The notes below the pieces were generated by a model. It searched no databases. It saw nothing but the letters and a program-made list of their open reading frames with translations, and had not been told where the DNA came from. Below, one piece after another: positions 44,085 through 52,698 of a DNA stretch of 64,000 bases. Source of the stretch: Acidovorax sp. sif1233 (lineage in GTDB: Bacteria; Pseudomonadota; Gammaproteobacteria; Burkholderiales; Burkholderiaceae_C). The stretch's first letter is position 1. Each line of letters begins with the position of its first letter. The translations under genes were made by a program, and so were the position numbers. The stretch lies in NCBI RefSeq assembly GCF_019218755.1, contig NZ_JAHUWZ010000008.1:1-64000 (forward strand). The letters run 5' to 3'.

Positions 44085-45306
44085 AAACAACGAGAGCGCC
44101 CCAGGCGGCGGCCGGACCGCCCTGCCCTACACCGGCATCCGCGTGGTGGAGTTCACCCACATGGTCATGGGCCCCACCTGCGGCCTGGTGCTGGCCGACC
44201 TGGGGGCCGAGGTCATCAAGGTCGAGCCCATCGGCCATGGCCGCGAGGGCGATGCCACGCGCAAGCTGCGCGGGTCGGGGGCGGGCTTCTTCCCGCTGTT
44301 CAACCGCAACAAGAAGAGCCTGGCGCTGGACCTGGAAACCCCCGAGGGCAAGGAGGCCGTGCTGCGCCTGATCGCGACGGCCGACATCGTGAGCGAGAAC
44401 TTCAAGCCCGGCACCATGCAGAAGCTGGGACTGGACTACGCGAGCCTGAAGGCCCTGAACCCGCGCCTCATCTACGTGAGCCACAAGGGCTTTCTACCCG
44501 GCCCGTACGACCACCGCACCGCCCTGGATGAAGTGGTGCAGATGATGGGCGGCCTGGCCTACATGACCGGCCGGCCCGGCGACCCGCTGCGCGCGGGCAC
44601 CAGCGTGAACGACATCATGGGCGGCATGTTCGGCGCGATCGGCGCCATGGCCGCGCTGGCCCAGCGTGAAAAGACCGGGCGCGGCCAGGAGGTGCAGAGC
44701 GCGCTGTTCGAGAACAACGTGTTCCTCGTCGCGCAGCACATCATGCAGTTCGCCGTCACCGGCCAGCCTGCGGCCCCCATGCCCGCGCGCATCTCGGCCT
44801 GGGCGATCTACGACGTGTTCCAGGTGAAGGACGGCGAGCAGATCTTCCTGGCCGTGGTGAGCGATGGCGCCTGGGCGGTGTTCTGCGATGCCTTCGGCTT
44901 TGCCGACCTGAAGGCCGACCCGCGCCTGGCCAGCAACAACGACCGCGTGCGCGAACGCGCCTGGATGATGCCGCTGCTGCGCGAGCGGCTCGCGCCCTAC
45001 AGCGCCGCGCACCTGGCCGACGTGTTCGAGCGCCACGCCCTGCCCTTTGCGCCCATCACGCGGCCAGAGGACCTGCTCACCGACCCGCACCTGAACGCCA
45101 CCGGCGCCCTCGCCCCCATGACCCTGCCCGACGGCCGCGCCACCCAGACGGTGCTGCTGCCGCTGGCCATGGACGGCCAGCGCCCCGGCGTGCGCCTCTC
45201 GCCGCCCCGGGTGGGTGAGCACAATGCGGAGCTGCTGGCCGAGCTGGGTTACGACGCTATAAAAATTGAAGCACTTGGCGCTTACCCAGCAAGCGGTAGC
45301 GCCTGA
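44077..45306 (+). CDS. CaiB/BaiF-type (family III) CoA transferase with repeat-encoded tail
   Basis: This 409-residue family III CoA transferase has GIRVVEFTHMVMGPTCGLVLADLGAEVIKVEP at the start and the catalytic Asp is expected in DEVVQMMGGLAYMTG or nearby GDP region; QSALFENNVFLVAQH is also typical. It overlaps the lyase gene by 8 bp. The last 16 residues (AIKIEALGAYPASGSA) and the stop codon come from a family 1 repeat, so the native protein would have ended shortly after ELGYD. It probably transfers CoA from a donor such as succinyl-CoA to the acid cleaved by the lyase. Confidence 0.9.
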   Translation: MPENNESAPGGGRTALPYTGIRVVEFTHMVMGPTCGLVLADLGAEVIKVEPIGHGREGDATRKLRGSGAGFFPLFNRNKKSLALDLETPEGKEAVLRLIATADIVSENFKPGTMQKLGLDYASLKALNPRLIYVSHKGFLPGPYDHRTALDEVVQMMGGLAYMTGRPGDPLRAGTSVNDIMGGMFGAIGAMAALAQREKTGRGQEVQSALFENNVFLVAQHIMQFAVTGQPAAPMPARISAWAIYDVFQVKDGEQIFLAVVSDGAWAVFCDAFGFADLKADPRLASNNDRVRERAWMMPLLRERLAPYSAAHLADVFERHALPFAPITRPEDLLTDPHLNATGALAPMTLPDGRATQTVLLPLAMDGQRPGVRLSPPRVGEHNAELLAELGYDAIKIEALGAYPASGSA

Positions 45307-45313
45307 TTTTTCT
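45256..45313 (+). repeat. Short dispersed repeat, family 1, copy E (supplies a stop codon)
   Basis: GCTATAAAAATTGAAGCACT, then TGGCGCTTACCCAGCAAGCG, then GTAGCGCCTGATTTTTCT. It covers the last 16 codons and the TGA (45304-45306) of the CoA-transferase gene, so the repeat provides the present C-terminus. Confidence 0.82.
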
Positions 45314-45334
45314 CTGGTTGCTGAGGACGTGCCA

Positions 45335-45364
45335 AAAAACAAGCGGCCGAGGCCGCTTGTTTTT
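45335..45364. terminator. Bidirectional rho-independent terminator
   Basis: ACAAGCGGCC pairs perfectly with GGCCGCTTGT around a 2-base GA centre, flanked by A-run and T-run. It separates the CoA-transferase gene from the convergent acyl-CoA-binding protein gene. Confidence 0.9.
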
Positions 45365-45400
45365 GACTCCGCCAGCCCGCCCACCAAGGGGCAGGGCCCA

Positions 45401-45485
45401 GACCAGTGTCACCGTGGAACCGGCTTTGCCGGGCCACCGGTGGCGTGTCCCCCCTGAGGGGGAAGGCGCGCAGCGCCTCAGGGGG
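45401..45485 (-). repeat. GC-rich intergenic repeat, family 2, copy 5
   Basis: Nearly the same as copy 6 at 56411: ACCAGTGTCACCGTGGAACC, CGGCTTTGCCGGGCCACCGG, then CCCCCCTGAGGGGGAAGGCG and a CGCCTCAGGGGG end. It directly abuts the stop codon of the acyl-CoA-binding protein gene. Confidence 0.8.
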
Positions 45486-45740
45486 CTACTGGAGTGACGT
45501 GATCAGGTCGACATATTGCTGCTTGGCGGCATCCGCTTCAGTGCCCTTGAGCTTTTCCCACGCGTCCCATTTGGCACGGCCCACCATGTCGGAGAAGCTG
45601 GGCTTCTTCTCGGTGTTGTCGCCCGCGGTGGCCTGCTTGTACAGCGCGTAGATCTTGAGCAGCGTGGCGTTGTCTGGGCGCTCGCTGAGGTTCTTGGAAT
45701 TGGCTACGGCGGCTTCGAAGGTGGCGTTCAGGTCGGCCAT
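45486..45740 (-). CDS. Acyl-CoA-binding protein
   Basis: This 84-residue protein starts at ATG 45740 with AAGGAGC upstream. DLNATFEAAVANSKNLSERPDNATLLKIYALYKQATAGDN and the later KWDAWEKLKGTEADAAKQQYVDLI are the compact four-helix acyl-CoA-binding fold. It carries long-chain acyl-CoA esters in the cytoplasm, buffering and presenting them. It is divergent from the wax-ester-synthase gene 163 bp away, an enzyme that uses acyl-CoA. Confidence 0.93.
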   Translation of the reverse strand: MADLNATFEAAVANSKNLSERPDNATLLKIYALYKQATAGDNTEKKPSFSDMVGRAKWDAWEKLKGTEADAAKQQYVDLITSLQ

Positions 45741-45903
45741 GTCGGTTGCTCCTTGGATGGAAAACAAAAGAAGGGGAAGGGGGAGGGAAAGAACGGTGTC
45801 GGCAAGGGTTTGCTGCGTTGTATCTTACGGGCTGCGCACCGCGCCAAGCGGTGCCATCCATAGAGGCAAGCCCCCAAAAACAACCACAACAGGTGTACAT
45901 CTG

Positions 45904-47538
45904 ATGGTGACCCGCATCCCAGCCCCCCGCGCCCCGGCCACCGAAGGCGCCGCCAGCCCCCTGCGCAAGGTGCGCGCCCAGGCCCCCGACGTGGCCCGCC
46001 GCGCGGCCCAGGCCCTTCCGCCCGCCGCGCGCAAGGCCGCCGGCGTGGTGCAAAAGAACGTGCGCCGTGCCGCCACCGGCATGCTGGGCCTCTCGGGCGA
46101 ACGCATGAGCAAGGTCGACACGGCCTGGCTGCGCATGGACTCGGCCAGCAACCTGATGATGATCAACGGCGTGTGGACGCTCTCTCCCGGCATCGGCTGG
46201 GACGCGCTGTGCGAGCGCGTGCAGCAGCGCCTGCTGCAGTACCCGCGCTTTCGCCAGCGCGTGGTGGAGGACGCGGCCGGGGCCACCTGGGTGGAAGACC
46301 GCCAGTTCGACATCGCCGCCCATGTGCTGCGCGAGACGCTGCCCCGCACCCCCGGGCAAAGCATGCAGCGCGCCCTGCAGGACCGCGTGGGCGAGCTGGC
46401 CATGCAGCCGCTGGACGCGCGCCGCCCGCTGTGGCAGATGCACCTGATCGAGGACTTCGTGGGCGACGACGGCCAGCCCGGCAGCGCCCTCGTGGTGCGC
46501 ATCCACCACTGCATCGCGGACGGCATCGCGCTGATCTCGGTGACCATGTCGCTGGTCGATGGCGGTGCCGAGCCCCCCAGGCGCAAGTCCCGTGCGGACA
46601 AGGAGGCCGCCACGGCGGAGGACTGGATCGCCGACACGCTCATCAAGCCTTTCACCGGCATGACCGTGAAAGCGCTCGATATGGCCGGCGACAGCGCGGC
46701 CAGGTCGCTGCAGATGCTGGGCGACCCCGAGAAGGCGATGCAGAACGGCCTGTCGGGCACCCTGGACATGGCGCGCGTGGCCTACCAGCTGGTGAGCGAC
46801 GCGGCCGCCCTGGCGCTGATGCCCGACGATTCACCCACGCGCCTGAAGGGCCAGCCCGGCCAGGCCAAGCGCGTGGCGTGGTGCCCGCCCATCCCGCTGG
46901 AGGAGGTCAAGGCCATCGGCAAGGCGCTCAACTGCTCGATCAACGACGTGCTGCTGTCCTGCGTGGCCGGCGCCATCGGCGGCTACCTGCGCAGCCAGGG
47001 CGACGACCCCACGGGGCAGGAGATCCGCGCCATGATCCCCGTGAACCTGCGCCCCATGGAAGAGGCCTGGAAGCTGGGAAACCGCTTCGGCCTGGTGCCA
47101 CTGGTGCTGCCCATCGGCATGGCCAACCCGGTGGAGCGCGTGTACGAGGTGCGCAAGCGCATGAATGCGCTCAAGGGCAGCACCCAGCCCATCCTCGCGT
47201 TCGCGATGCTCGCCGTGGCGGGCCTGATGATCAAGCCCGCGCAGGACGCGCTGCTCAACCTGTTCGGCCGCAAGACCACGGCGGTCATGACCAATGTGCC
47301 GGGGCCCAAGGAGCAGCTCACGCTGTGCGGCGCGCGCGTCACGCAGTGCATGTTCTGGGTGCCGCAGTCGGGGGACATCGGCCTGGGGGTTTCCATCCTG
47401 AGCTATGGCGGCGGCGTGCAGTTCGGCGTGATCACCGACACCACGCTGTGCCCCGAGCCGCAGCGCATCATCGACGCGTTCGCGCCCGAGTTCGACCAGC
47501 TCTCGCTGCTCACGCTGATGCTGCCCTGGGGCGAATGA
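45904..47538 (+). CDS. Wax ester synthase/diacylglycerol acyltransferase family protein
   Basis: This 544-residue enzyme uses acyl-CoA to esterify a fatty alcohol or diacylglycerol, giving neutral storage lipid. The catalytic motif H201-H202-C-I-A-D206-G207 is exact, and the C-terminal domain with TNVPGPKEQLTLCGARV is typical. The first 60 residues are an extra basic Ala/Pro/Arg-rich segment, probably for membrane or granule association. The ATG at 45904 is preferred. Overlap of 4 bp with the next gene. It and the divergent acyl-CoA-binding protein suggest a lipid-storage module. Confidence 0.9.
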   Translation: MVTRIPAPRAPATEGAASPLRKVRAQAPDVARRAAQALPPAARKAAGVVQKNVRRAATGMLGLSGERMSKVDTAWLRMDSASNLMMINGVWTLSPGIGWDALCERVQQRLLQYPRFRQRVVEDAAGATWVEDRQFDIAAHVLRETLPRTPGQSMQRALQDRVGELAMQPLDARRPLWQMHLIEDFVGDDGQPGSALVVRIHHCIADGIALISVTMSLVDGGAEPPRRKSRADKEAATAEDWIADTLIKPFTGMTVKALDMAGDSAARSLQMLGDPEKAMQNGLSGTLDMARVAYQLVSDAAALALMPDDSPTRLKGQPGQAKRVAWCPPIPLEEVKAIGKALNCSINDVLLSCVAGAIGGYLRSQGDDPTGQEIRAMIPVNLRPMEEAWKLGNRFGLVPLVLPIGMANPVERVYEVRKRMNALKGSTQPILAFAMLAVAGLMIKPAQDALLNLFGRKTTAVMTNVPGPKEQLTLCGARVTQCMFWVPQSGDIGLGVSILSYGGGVQFGVITDTTLCPEPQRIIDAFAPEFDQLSLLTLMLPWGE

Positions 47539-48155
47539 AGCGGCACCCTGTGACGCTGCGCGGCCTGGCGGCCCTGGCACGGCGGCCGCGGATGAAGGCC
47601 GCCGCACTGCTGGCGGCGCTGTGGGCCGCTGTGCCCCTGGCGCAGGCCGCCGTGCGCGAGGAGCATGCCGAGCGCCCGTACGCCGTGCATGCGGAGCCTG
47701 GCGACACGCTGCGCCAGGCGCTGAACGCGGCCACGCCCATCGTCACGGACGGCCAGCGCTTTCACGGCCACACCCGCTGGAACGTGCGCTGGACCTTCCG
47801 CTGGGGGCGCGAGGCCTCGTCGGGCGAATGCCGCATCACCGAGGTCACCACACGGCTGCGCACCGAGGTGCAGCTGCCCGAGCTGCGGCGCGCCACGCCG
47901 GCGCAGCGGGCGCTGTTCGACCGCTACCTGCCGGCCCTGTCACGCCACGAGCAAGGCCATGTGCAGTTCGGGCGCGACGCCGCCCGCGCCATCGACCAGG
48001 GCATTGCGCAGCTGCCCGCCGCGCCGGACTGCGCCACGCTGGAGCGCCAGGCCAACGCGCTGGGCCACCGCCTGCTGCGCGAACACGCCGAGCGCGAGAA
48101 GCAATACGACAACGACACGCGCCACGGCGCATCGCAAGGCGCCAGGCTGGAGTGA
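47535..48155 (+). CDS. DUF922 predicted periplasmic zinc protease
   Basis: This 206-residue protein starts with ATGA overlapping the acyltransferase stop. An N-terminal signal (MKAAALLAALWAAVPLAQAA, from residue 20) suggests export. The DUF922 region includes RFHGHTRWNVRWTFRW and the zinc-binding H138-E-Q-G-H142 in SRHEQGHVQFGRDAA. DUF922 proteins are predicted secreted Zn-dependent peptidases. Its translational coupling to a lipid synthase gene is unexplained. Confidence 0.8.
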   Translation: MKRHPVTLRGLAALARRPRMKAAALLAALWAAVPLAQAAVREEHAERPYAVHAEPGDTLRQALNAATPIVTDGQRFHGHTRWNVRWTFRWGREASSGECRITEVTTRLRTEVQLPELRRATPAQRALFDRYLPALSRHEQGHVQFGRDAARAIDQGIAQLPAAPDCATLERQANALGHRLLREHAEREKQYDNDTRHGASQGARLE

Positions 48156-48182
48156 GCGGATCATCGCCCGGCCTCGGCCAGG

Positions 48183-49040
48183 CTAGCCCCGCACCGCGCT
48201 GCGGAAAGCCGCGGACAGCGCCGTCAGGGCGTCGCGCGGGCGGCCGTCCCTGATGCGGGTGTGCAGCAGCACGGGCAGGCGGGGCAGTGCGGGCAGCGCA
48301 AGGCGCGTGCCGACGTCCACCGCGCCCAGGGGCAGCATGCGCGGGGCCAGCGCCGCCACCCCCAGCCCGGCCATCACGGCCGCGGCCACCGCCGCCACGC
48401 CGCCGCCCACAAACACCTCGGCCCAGGCCATGCCGGCGGCATCCAGCGACCGCCCCGCCATCGCGCGCACGCCACAGGGCTCGGCCAGCGTGGCCAGGGG
48501 AAGGGGTTCGCCCGCGCGGTGCTGCCAGCCGGGGGCCGCGAGCCAGCCGAACTGCTCTTCGGCCAGCAGCTCGCCGTCGCTGCGGCCCACGTGCATGCGG
48601 GCCAGCACCGCATCCAGCTCGCGCCGGTCGTAGGCTTGCAGCAGGTCGCCGGACGAGCCGATCCGGATCTCGATCAGGAGCTGCGGGTCCTGCGCGTTCA
48701 TGCGGGCGATCAGCGCGGGCAGCTCGGGCCCGGCCACGTGGTCGCTGATGCCGATGGTCAGGCGCTGGCGCGCCTGGGCGAACGTGGCGAGCGCGCGGTC
48801 GTGCACGGCCAGGAGTTCACGGGCGTGTTCCAGAAAGGCGGCGCCCCGCGCGGACAGCTGCACATACCGGGGCGTGCGCTCGATGAGCCGGCAGCCCAGG
48901 CGGGCCTCCAGCCGCTGGAGCTTGAGGCTCATCGCGGCCTGCGCCGTGCCCATGGCCTCGGCGGCGCGCGTGAAGCTGCCCAGCTCGGCAATGCGCACGA
49001 AGGCCTCGACGGCATCCAGATCCAGGGATCGCTCAACCAT
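48183..49040 (-). CDS. LysR-family transcriptional regulator
   Basis: This 285-residue regulator has an N-terminal HTH (LDAVEAFVRIAELGSFTRAAEAMGTAQAAMSLKLQRLEARLG) and a substrate-binding-like domain (LTIGISDHVAGPELPALIARM). It is divergent from the tautomerase gene with 95 bp between, and likely regulates it. Two overlapping inverted repeats in the gap (49049-49090) are operator candidates. Confidence 0.92.
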   Translation of the reverse strand: MVERSLDLDAVEAFVRIAELGSFTRAAEAMGTAQAAMSLKLQRLEARLGCRLIERTPRYVQLSARGAAFLEHARELLAVHDRALATFAQARQRLTIGISDHVAGPELPALIARMNAQDPQLLIEIRIGSSGDLLQAYDRRELDAVLARMHVGRSDGELLAEEQFGWLAAPGWQHRAGEPLPLATLAEPCGVRAMAGRSLDAAGMAWAEVFVGGGVAAVAAAVMAGLGVAALAPRMLPLGAVDVGTRLALPALPRLPVLLHTRIRDGRPRDALTALSAAFRSAVRG

Positions 49041-49048
49041 TTGAATTT

Positions 49049-49090
49049 GATATCTCTGAAATAGATATCCATAGCATATTCATATGGATA
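49049..49090. promoter_or_regulatory. Overlapping inverted repeats, candidate LysR sites
   Basis: GATATCT-N7-AGATATC (49049-49069, perfect 7-bp arms, an ATC-N-GAT-like LysR layout) and TATCCATA-N9-TATGGATA (49066-49090, perfect 8-bp arms) share bases. The DNA is AT-rich and lies between the divergent LysR and tautomerase genes. Confidence 0.65.
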
Positions 49091-49135
49091 GCATTTCGCC
49101 AGCTTCTTCTTTTGTTGTTCAAAAAGGATCTTGCG

Positions 49136-49516
49136 ATGCCCCTCATCCACATTGCCATGCGCGCCGGAAAGCCCGCGGCCTACCGCCAGGCGATCTTCGA
49201 CACGCTGTACCGCGCCCTGCGCGAAACCTTCAACGTGCCCGAGAACGACCAGTTCATGACCATCTCCGAGCACGAGGCCGCGAACTTCCGCTACAGCCCC
49301 ACCTACCTGGGCGTGGTGCGCAGCGACGACGTGGTGTTCATCCAGATCACCGCCAACAACACGCGCACTCTGGAGCAGAAGAAGGCGCTGTTTGCGCGCA
49401 TCGCGCAGCTGCTCGGGGAAAGCCCGGGCCTCAGGCCCGAGGATGTGTTCGTGAACATCGTGGAGGTCGCCAAGGAGAACTGGTCCTTCGGGCATGGCCT
49501 GGCGCAGTACGCGTAG
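49136..49516 (+). CDS. Tautomerase family protein
   Basis: This 126-residue protein of the 4-oxalocrotonate tautomerase superfamily starts at ATG 49136 (AAAAGGATC upstream), so that Pro2 becomes the N-terminal catalytic base after Met removal. PLIHIAMRAGKPAAYRQAIFDTLYRALRETFNVPENDQFMTI and the later VFIQITANNTRTLEQKKALF and EDVFVNIVEVAKENWSFG are typical of long-type tautomerases (MIF-like, two-domain). A LysR gene is divergent. Substrate unknown. Confidence 0.9.
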   Translation: MPLIHIAMRAGKPAAYRQAIFDTLYRALRETFNVPENDQFMTISEHEAANFRYSPTYLGVVRSDDVVFIQITANNTRTLEQKKALFARIAQLLGESPGLRPEDVFVNIVEVAKENWSFGHGLAQYA

Positions 49517-49603
49517 CCATCCCTTCCACGGCGCTGCGTGCCGTGGGCGGCGGTGAAGGCGGGTCGGCACGGCACCTGCGAACCAGCCGCCGGGCGGGGT
49601 GAA

Positions 49604-49623
49604 CGGGCCGCCATGGCGGCCCG
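49604..49623. repeat. Perfect 20-bp palindrome
   Basis: CGGGCCGCCATGGCGGCCCG is a perfect 20-bp palindrome just after the tannase-family gene stop (49630). With no T-run it is a weak terminator candidate. Confidence 0.5.
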
Positions 49624-49629
49624 CCGCGT

Positions 49630-51264
49630 TCAGGACGCCGAGCAGGTAAAGCTCTCGGCCTTGGCGGGGTCGCCCATGCCGTTGTAGCGCGGGAACTTGG
49701 GGTACTCGCACACCGGGCGCTGGGCCAGGGGGGTGCTGGTGCCGGGGGCAAATTTCGTTGCCACCAGCTTGTCGGGGGCCGCGCCTTTTTCCACCCAGGC
49801 GTCCATGGCAGCGAGCAGGTCGATGGAACGCGGCTCGGTGCCCGCCCCGTCCAGGTCATGCCCGTTGGAAGGCGAGGTGACCATGCGCGCAAAGCCCTGC
49901 ACCTTGCTCGCGCCCAGGCGCTGCTTCACCGTGTCGAAGTATTCCGCCGTGCGGTACACCGACACGCAGGTGTCGCCCAGGCCATACCAGATCAGCAGCT
50001 TGCCACCGTTGTCGGCAAAGGCGGAGATGTCCGGGTCGGTACCGTCGATCATCTCGGCCAGCCGCAGATATTTCGCCTGGTACTGGGTCGGGTCGTGCGT
50101 CAGGATGCTGGCGTTGGGGTTGCCTTCCACCAGGCGCGCGGCTTCCGTCACGGCCATGTGGTTGAACGAGTCGGGGTTCTCAAAACTGGTACCGAACATG
50201 TACGACTGCCAGTCCGAGGTGGACGCGCCGCCCCGGCCGTAGCGCGGATAGCCCACGGCACCGCGCGACAGGGTCACGGGCGTCTTGTGGTCGCTGTAGA
50301 TGAGGCGGATGGATTCGATCTGCCCGGCCGTCAGGCAGCTGTCGTTGTCGGCGCCCTGGCACAGCAGGTCGGTGGGCACGTAGCTGCATGCCTCGACGTT
50401 GCCGATGATGCCGTCCTTCAGGCCATCGAGACCATCACACGCGGCCGTCTCGGCCTTGGCATACAGCGCGATCTTGGCCGGGCTCATCCAGTTCTCGCGG
50501 CTCTTGAAGATGTGGCGCAGCACCGTGGGGCCCAGGTTGACCTGGTGCGCCTGCTGGCTGATGGCGGGCTCCATGGCCACCACGCCGTCGTAGTCCTTGG
50601 GGTACTTCTGCGTGGAGATCAGACCCGAGCGCCCGCCGTTGGAGTGGCCCATGTGGTAGCGCCGCACGGGGCGCTTGCCGTAGAACTCCGTGGCGATGGT
50701 GGTGCCAATCTCCAGCACGAAGTGGTTGGCATCGAACGCATGGTTGCGCAACGCCACATCGCTGTTGCCCCAGGCGAAGCCGCGCACCTGGTGGCCAGAG
50801 TCGGAACTGATCTTCACATAGGGATTGGCCGATGGCCCCACGAGCTGCTGGTACCACGGGTCATCGGTCGGAATGAACCCGTCGAACCCACCGCCGCCAA
50901 TCGTCAGCGTCTTGCCGTTCCACTGCGCCAGCGTGGGCAGCTCCACCGCCCAGTTGATCGTCGACTCGGGCGAGGACACGATCTGGCCGCGCACGATGCA
51001 GGCGTCCGGCAGCGTGCCCTCGGCCTTGCGCAACTCGGTGCGCGTGACCTTGGCGCCATGGGGCAAGGCGGTGGAGGTGTAGGCGGCGCAGGCCTCGGCC
51101 AGGGGCCTGCTGGCCAGGGGCGCGGGGGCATCGCCGCCGCCGCAGGCCGTCAGCGCCACGGCGGCAAGGGCAGTCAGGGTGCAGGCGGCCCACCGCCCCG
51201 GGGGGGCACGGTGGTGGACGCGGCGATGGGGTGCCACGCCGGCAAGGAATGGAATCGGGAACAT
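49630..51264 (-). CDS. Tannase/feruloyl esterase family lipoprotein
   Basis: This 544-residue protein starts at ATG 51264 with GGAGACTCCCGC upstream. The N-terminus contains a lipobox (ALAAVALTAC, Cys near residue 41), then the tannase-family region: SINWAVELPTLAQWNGKTLTIGGGGFDGF, the nucleophile motif GHSNGGRSGL with Ser, and C-terminal YGLGDTCVSV and NGHDLDGAG carrying the Asp and His. The Cys pairs common in tannases (CDGLDGLKDGI, CQGADNDSC) are present. Such esterases hydrolyse aromatic esters. LuxR-family gene is upstream on the same strand. Confidence 0.88.
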   Translation of the reverse strand: MFPIPFLAGVAPHRRVHHRAPPGRWAACTLTALAAVALTACGGGDAPAPLASRPLAEACAAYTSTALPHGAKVTRTELRKAEGTLPDACIVRGQIVSSPESTINWAVELPTLAQWNGKTLTIGGGGFDGFIPTDDPWYQQLVGPSANPYVKISSDSGHQVRGFAWGNSDVALRNHAFDANHFVLEIGTTIATEFYGKRPVRRYHMGHSNGGRSGLISTQKYPKDYDGVVAMEPAISQQAHQVNLGPTVLRHIFKSRENWMSPAKIALYAKAETAACDGLDGLKDGIIGNVEACSYVPTDLLCQGADNDSCLTAGQIESIRLIYSDHKTPVTLSRGAVGYPRYGRGGASTSDWQSYMFGTSFENPDSFNHMAVTEAARLVEGNPNASILTHDPTQYQAKYLRLAEMIDGTDPDISAFADNGGKLLIWYGLGDTCVSVYRTAEYFDTVKQRLGASKVQGFARMVTSPSNGHDLDGAGTEPRSIDLLAAMDAWVEKGAAPDKLVATKFAPGTSTPLAQRPVCEYPKFPRYNGMGDPAKAESFTCSAS

Positions 51265-51431
51265 GCGGGAGTCTCCAGTGATGGTGGTTTTCAGGAGCCC
51301 AGGCACTGGCAGCAGCAGCAGGACGGCCGCCACCGCAGCCCTTGTGGCTCCGGTGGGGACGATAGGAAAAGAAGGCACCCTTGCAGCCCCTGCAAATGCA
51401 GAGGGCCCGGGAAACTACCGAGCAGGCCTGG

Positions 51432-52457
51432 CTACCCGTTGCGCAGCGCCGCCACCAGCGCCAGCTTGTTGTTCACCCCCAGCACGGCGTAGGCGGTGCG
51501 CAGGTAGGTGCGCACGGTGGCGGGGGTGAGCCCCAGGGTGGCGGCGATGTCCTTGTGGGAACGCCCCTGGGCGTAGAGCATGGCGGCGCTCAGCTCGCGC
51601 GGGGCCAGTGGGGACTTCTGGTGGCGCGATGCCATGCTGACAGCCACCAGCGGACCGCAGGGTTCGAGCCGCAAGCGGCAGGATTTGCCCACCAACAGGC
51701 TGCAGGGAGCACGTGGCAGGGCCTGCAGAACCTCCAGCGGCACGCGGGTTCCCGTCCAGCCGGGGCACGCCTCGCCCAGCGCCATGCTGATGCGCAGGCC
51801 CGCAAACAGCAGCTCTCCCGAGGGCTCCGCCAGCGCAAAACTGTCCCAGGGGCGGCTGGCGGACTCGCTCTGCAGCCGCTGCAGCACGTGGTGCCAGTGC
51901 TGCAGCAGATGCACCACAAATTCGCCAAACAGCACGGTCTCTTCGTCGGTGAATTCCGAACGCGCCTGCGGGCGGTACACCGAGACAAAAAACATCAGCC
52001 CACTGTGGGGCAGCTCGGCGGTGAGGGCCATGCAGTGGTACAGGCCATGGCGCTGGCTGAACGCCACCACCTCGGGGTGTTCCACGATATCGCCCACCAC
52101 ATCGCGCTCGCGGATCACCACGCCCAGCCGGGTCATGGACTGGCGCGCGAACTCGTCCACCGCGGACAGTTCGTTCCATTCCTGCGCAAAGCTCTGGCTC
52201 AGGCCGATGCTGCCATGCAGCCAGTTGCGCGGACCGGTGTGCACATCGCCGGCCGACACCTCGCCCCACCAGGCCGCGTCGAAGGGGACCAGCTCCCGCA
52301 GCGTCTGCAAGGCCTGGTGCAGCATGTCCTGCGGCGGCGCTTGCTGCGCCCCCCGCGCCAGCGCGAGCAGGCTGCGGCTGAGCGCCCGCAAGGCATCGGC
52401 GGGGCCGCGCCCGCCCGTTGGCCCGCCCGTTGCGGAAGGGGGCATGCTCATCGGCAT
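51432..52457 (-). CDS. LuxR-family (helix-turn-helix) transcriptional regulator
   Basis: This 341-residue protein has a C-terminal LuxR-type HTH (SPLAPRELSAAMLYAQGRSHKDIAATLGLTPATVRTYLRTAYAVLGVNNKLALVAAL). The N-terminal 250 residues show no autoinducer or receiver motif that I recognise. I start it at ATG 52457 (MPMSMPPSA); ATGs at 52451 and 52445 are alternatives, and the longer upstream frame is composition noise. It lies 168 bp upstream of the tannase gene and is a likely regulator of it. Confidence 0.8.
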   Translation of the reverse strand: MPMSMPPSATGGPTGGRGPADALRALSRSLLALARGAQQAPPQDMLHQALQTLRELVPFDAAWWGEVSAGDVHTGPRNWLHGSIGLSQSFAQEWNELSAVDEFARQSMTRLGVVIRERDVVGDIVEHPEVVAFSQRHGLYHCMALTAELPHSGLMFFVSVYRPQARSEFTDEETVLFGEFVVHLLQHWHHVLQRLQSESASRPWDSFALAEPSGELLFAGLRISMALGEACPGWTGTRVPLEVLQALPRAPCSLLVGKSCRLRLEPCGPLVAVSMASRHQKSPLAPRELSAAMLYAQGRSHKDIAATLGLTPATVRTYLRTAYAVLGVNNKLALVAALRNG

Positions 52458-52636
52458 ACCGCCGGGGCGTCTTGCGCTGCGCGAAGCGCGTCGTCTGCGT
52501 GGGCCATGGCGCCAGTCTCCTGTTTTTTCAGGCGATGGTAGCGGCCACGCACGGGCCGCCACCCCAAGCCCCCCCCGAGGCGGCGGCAGGTGCGTGCGCA
52601 GCCCGCTACGCGGCTGCAGCCCGCGCCGGCGCAAAT

Positions 52637-52694
52637 GCTATCATTTTTATAGCTTTCTGCGCTTATTCACAAAGCGCCAGCGGCCAATTCCATT
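52637..52694 (+). repeat. Short dispersed repeat, family 1, copy G
   Basis: GCTATCATTTTTATAGCTTT, then CTGCGCTTATTCACAAAGCG, then CCAGCGGCCAATTCCATT. It is between genes, ending 5 bp before the stop of the M14-like peptidase gene. The rest of the gap 52458-52636 shows no gene. Confidence 0.82.
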
Positions 52695-52698
52695 CCAT

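Noticed and set aside
51265-51378. Upstream extension of the tannase-family protein to 51378
   Set aside because: The ATG at 51264 has a proper ribosome site and is followed by the export signal; the extension adds an unrelated hydrophobic segment.
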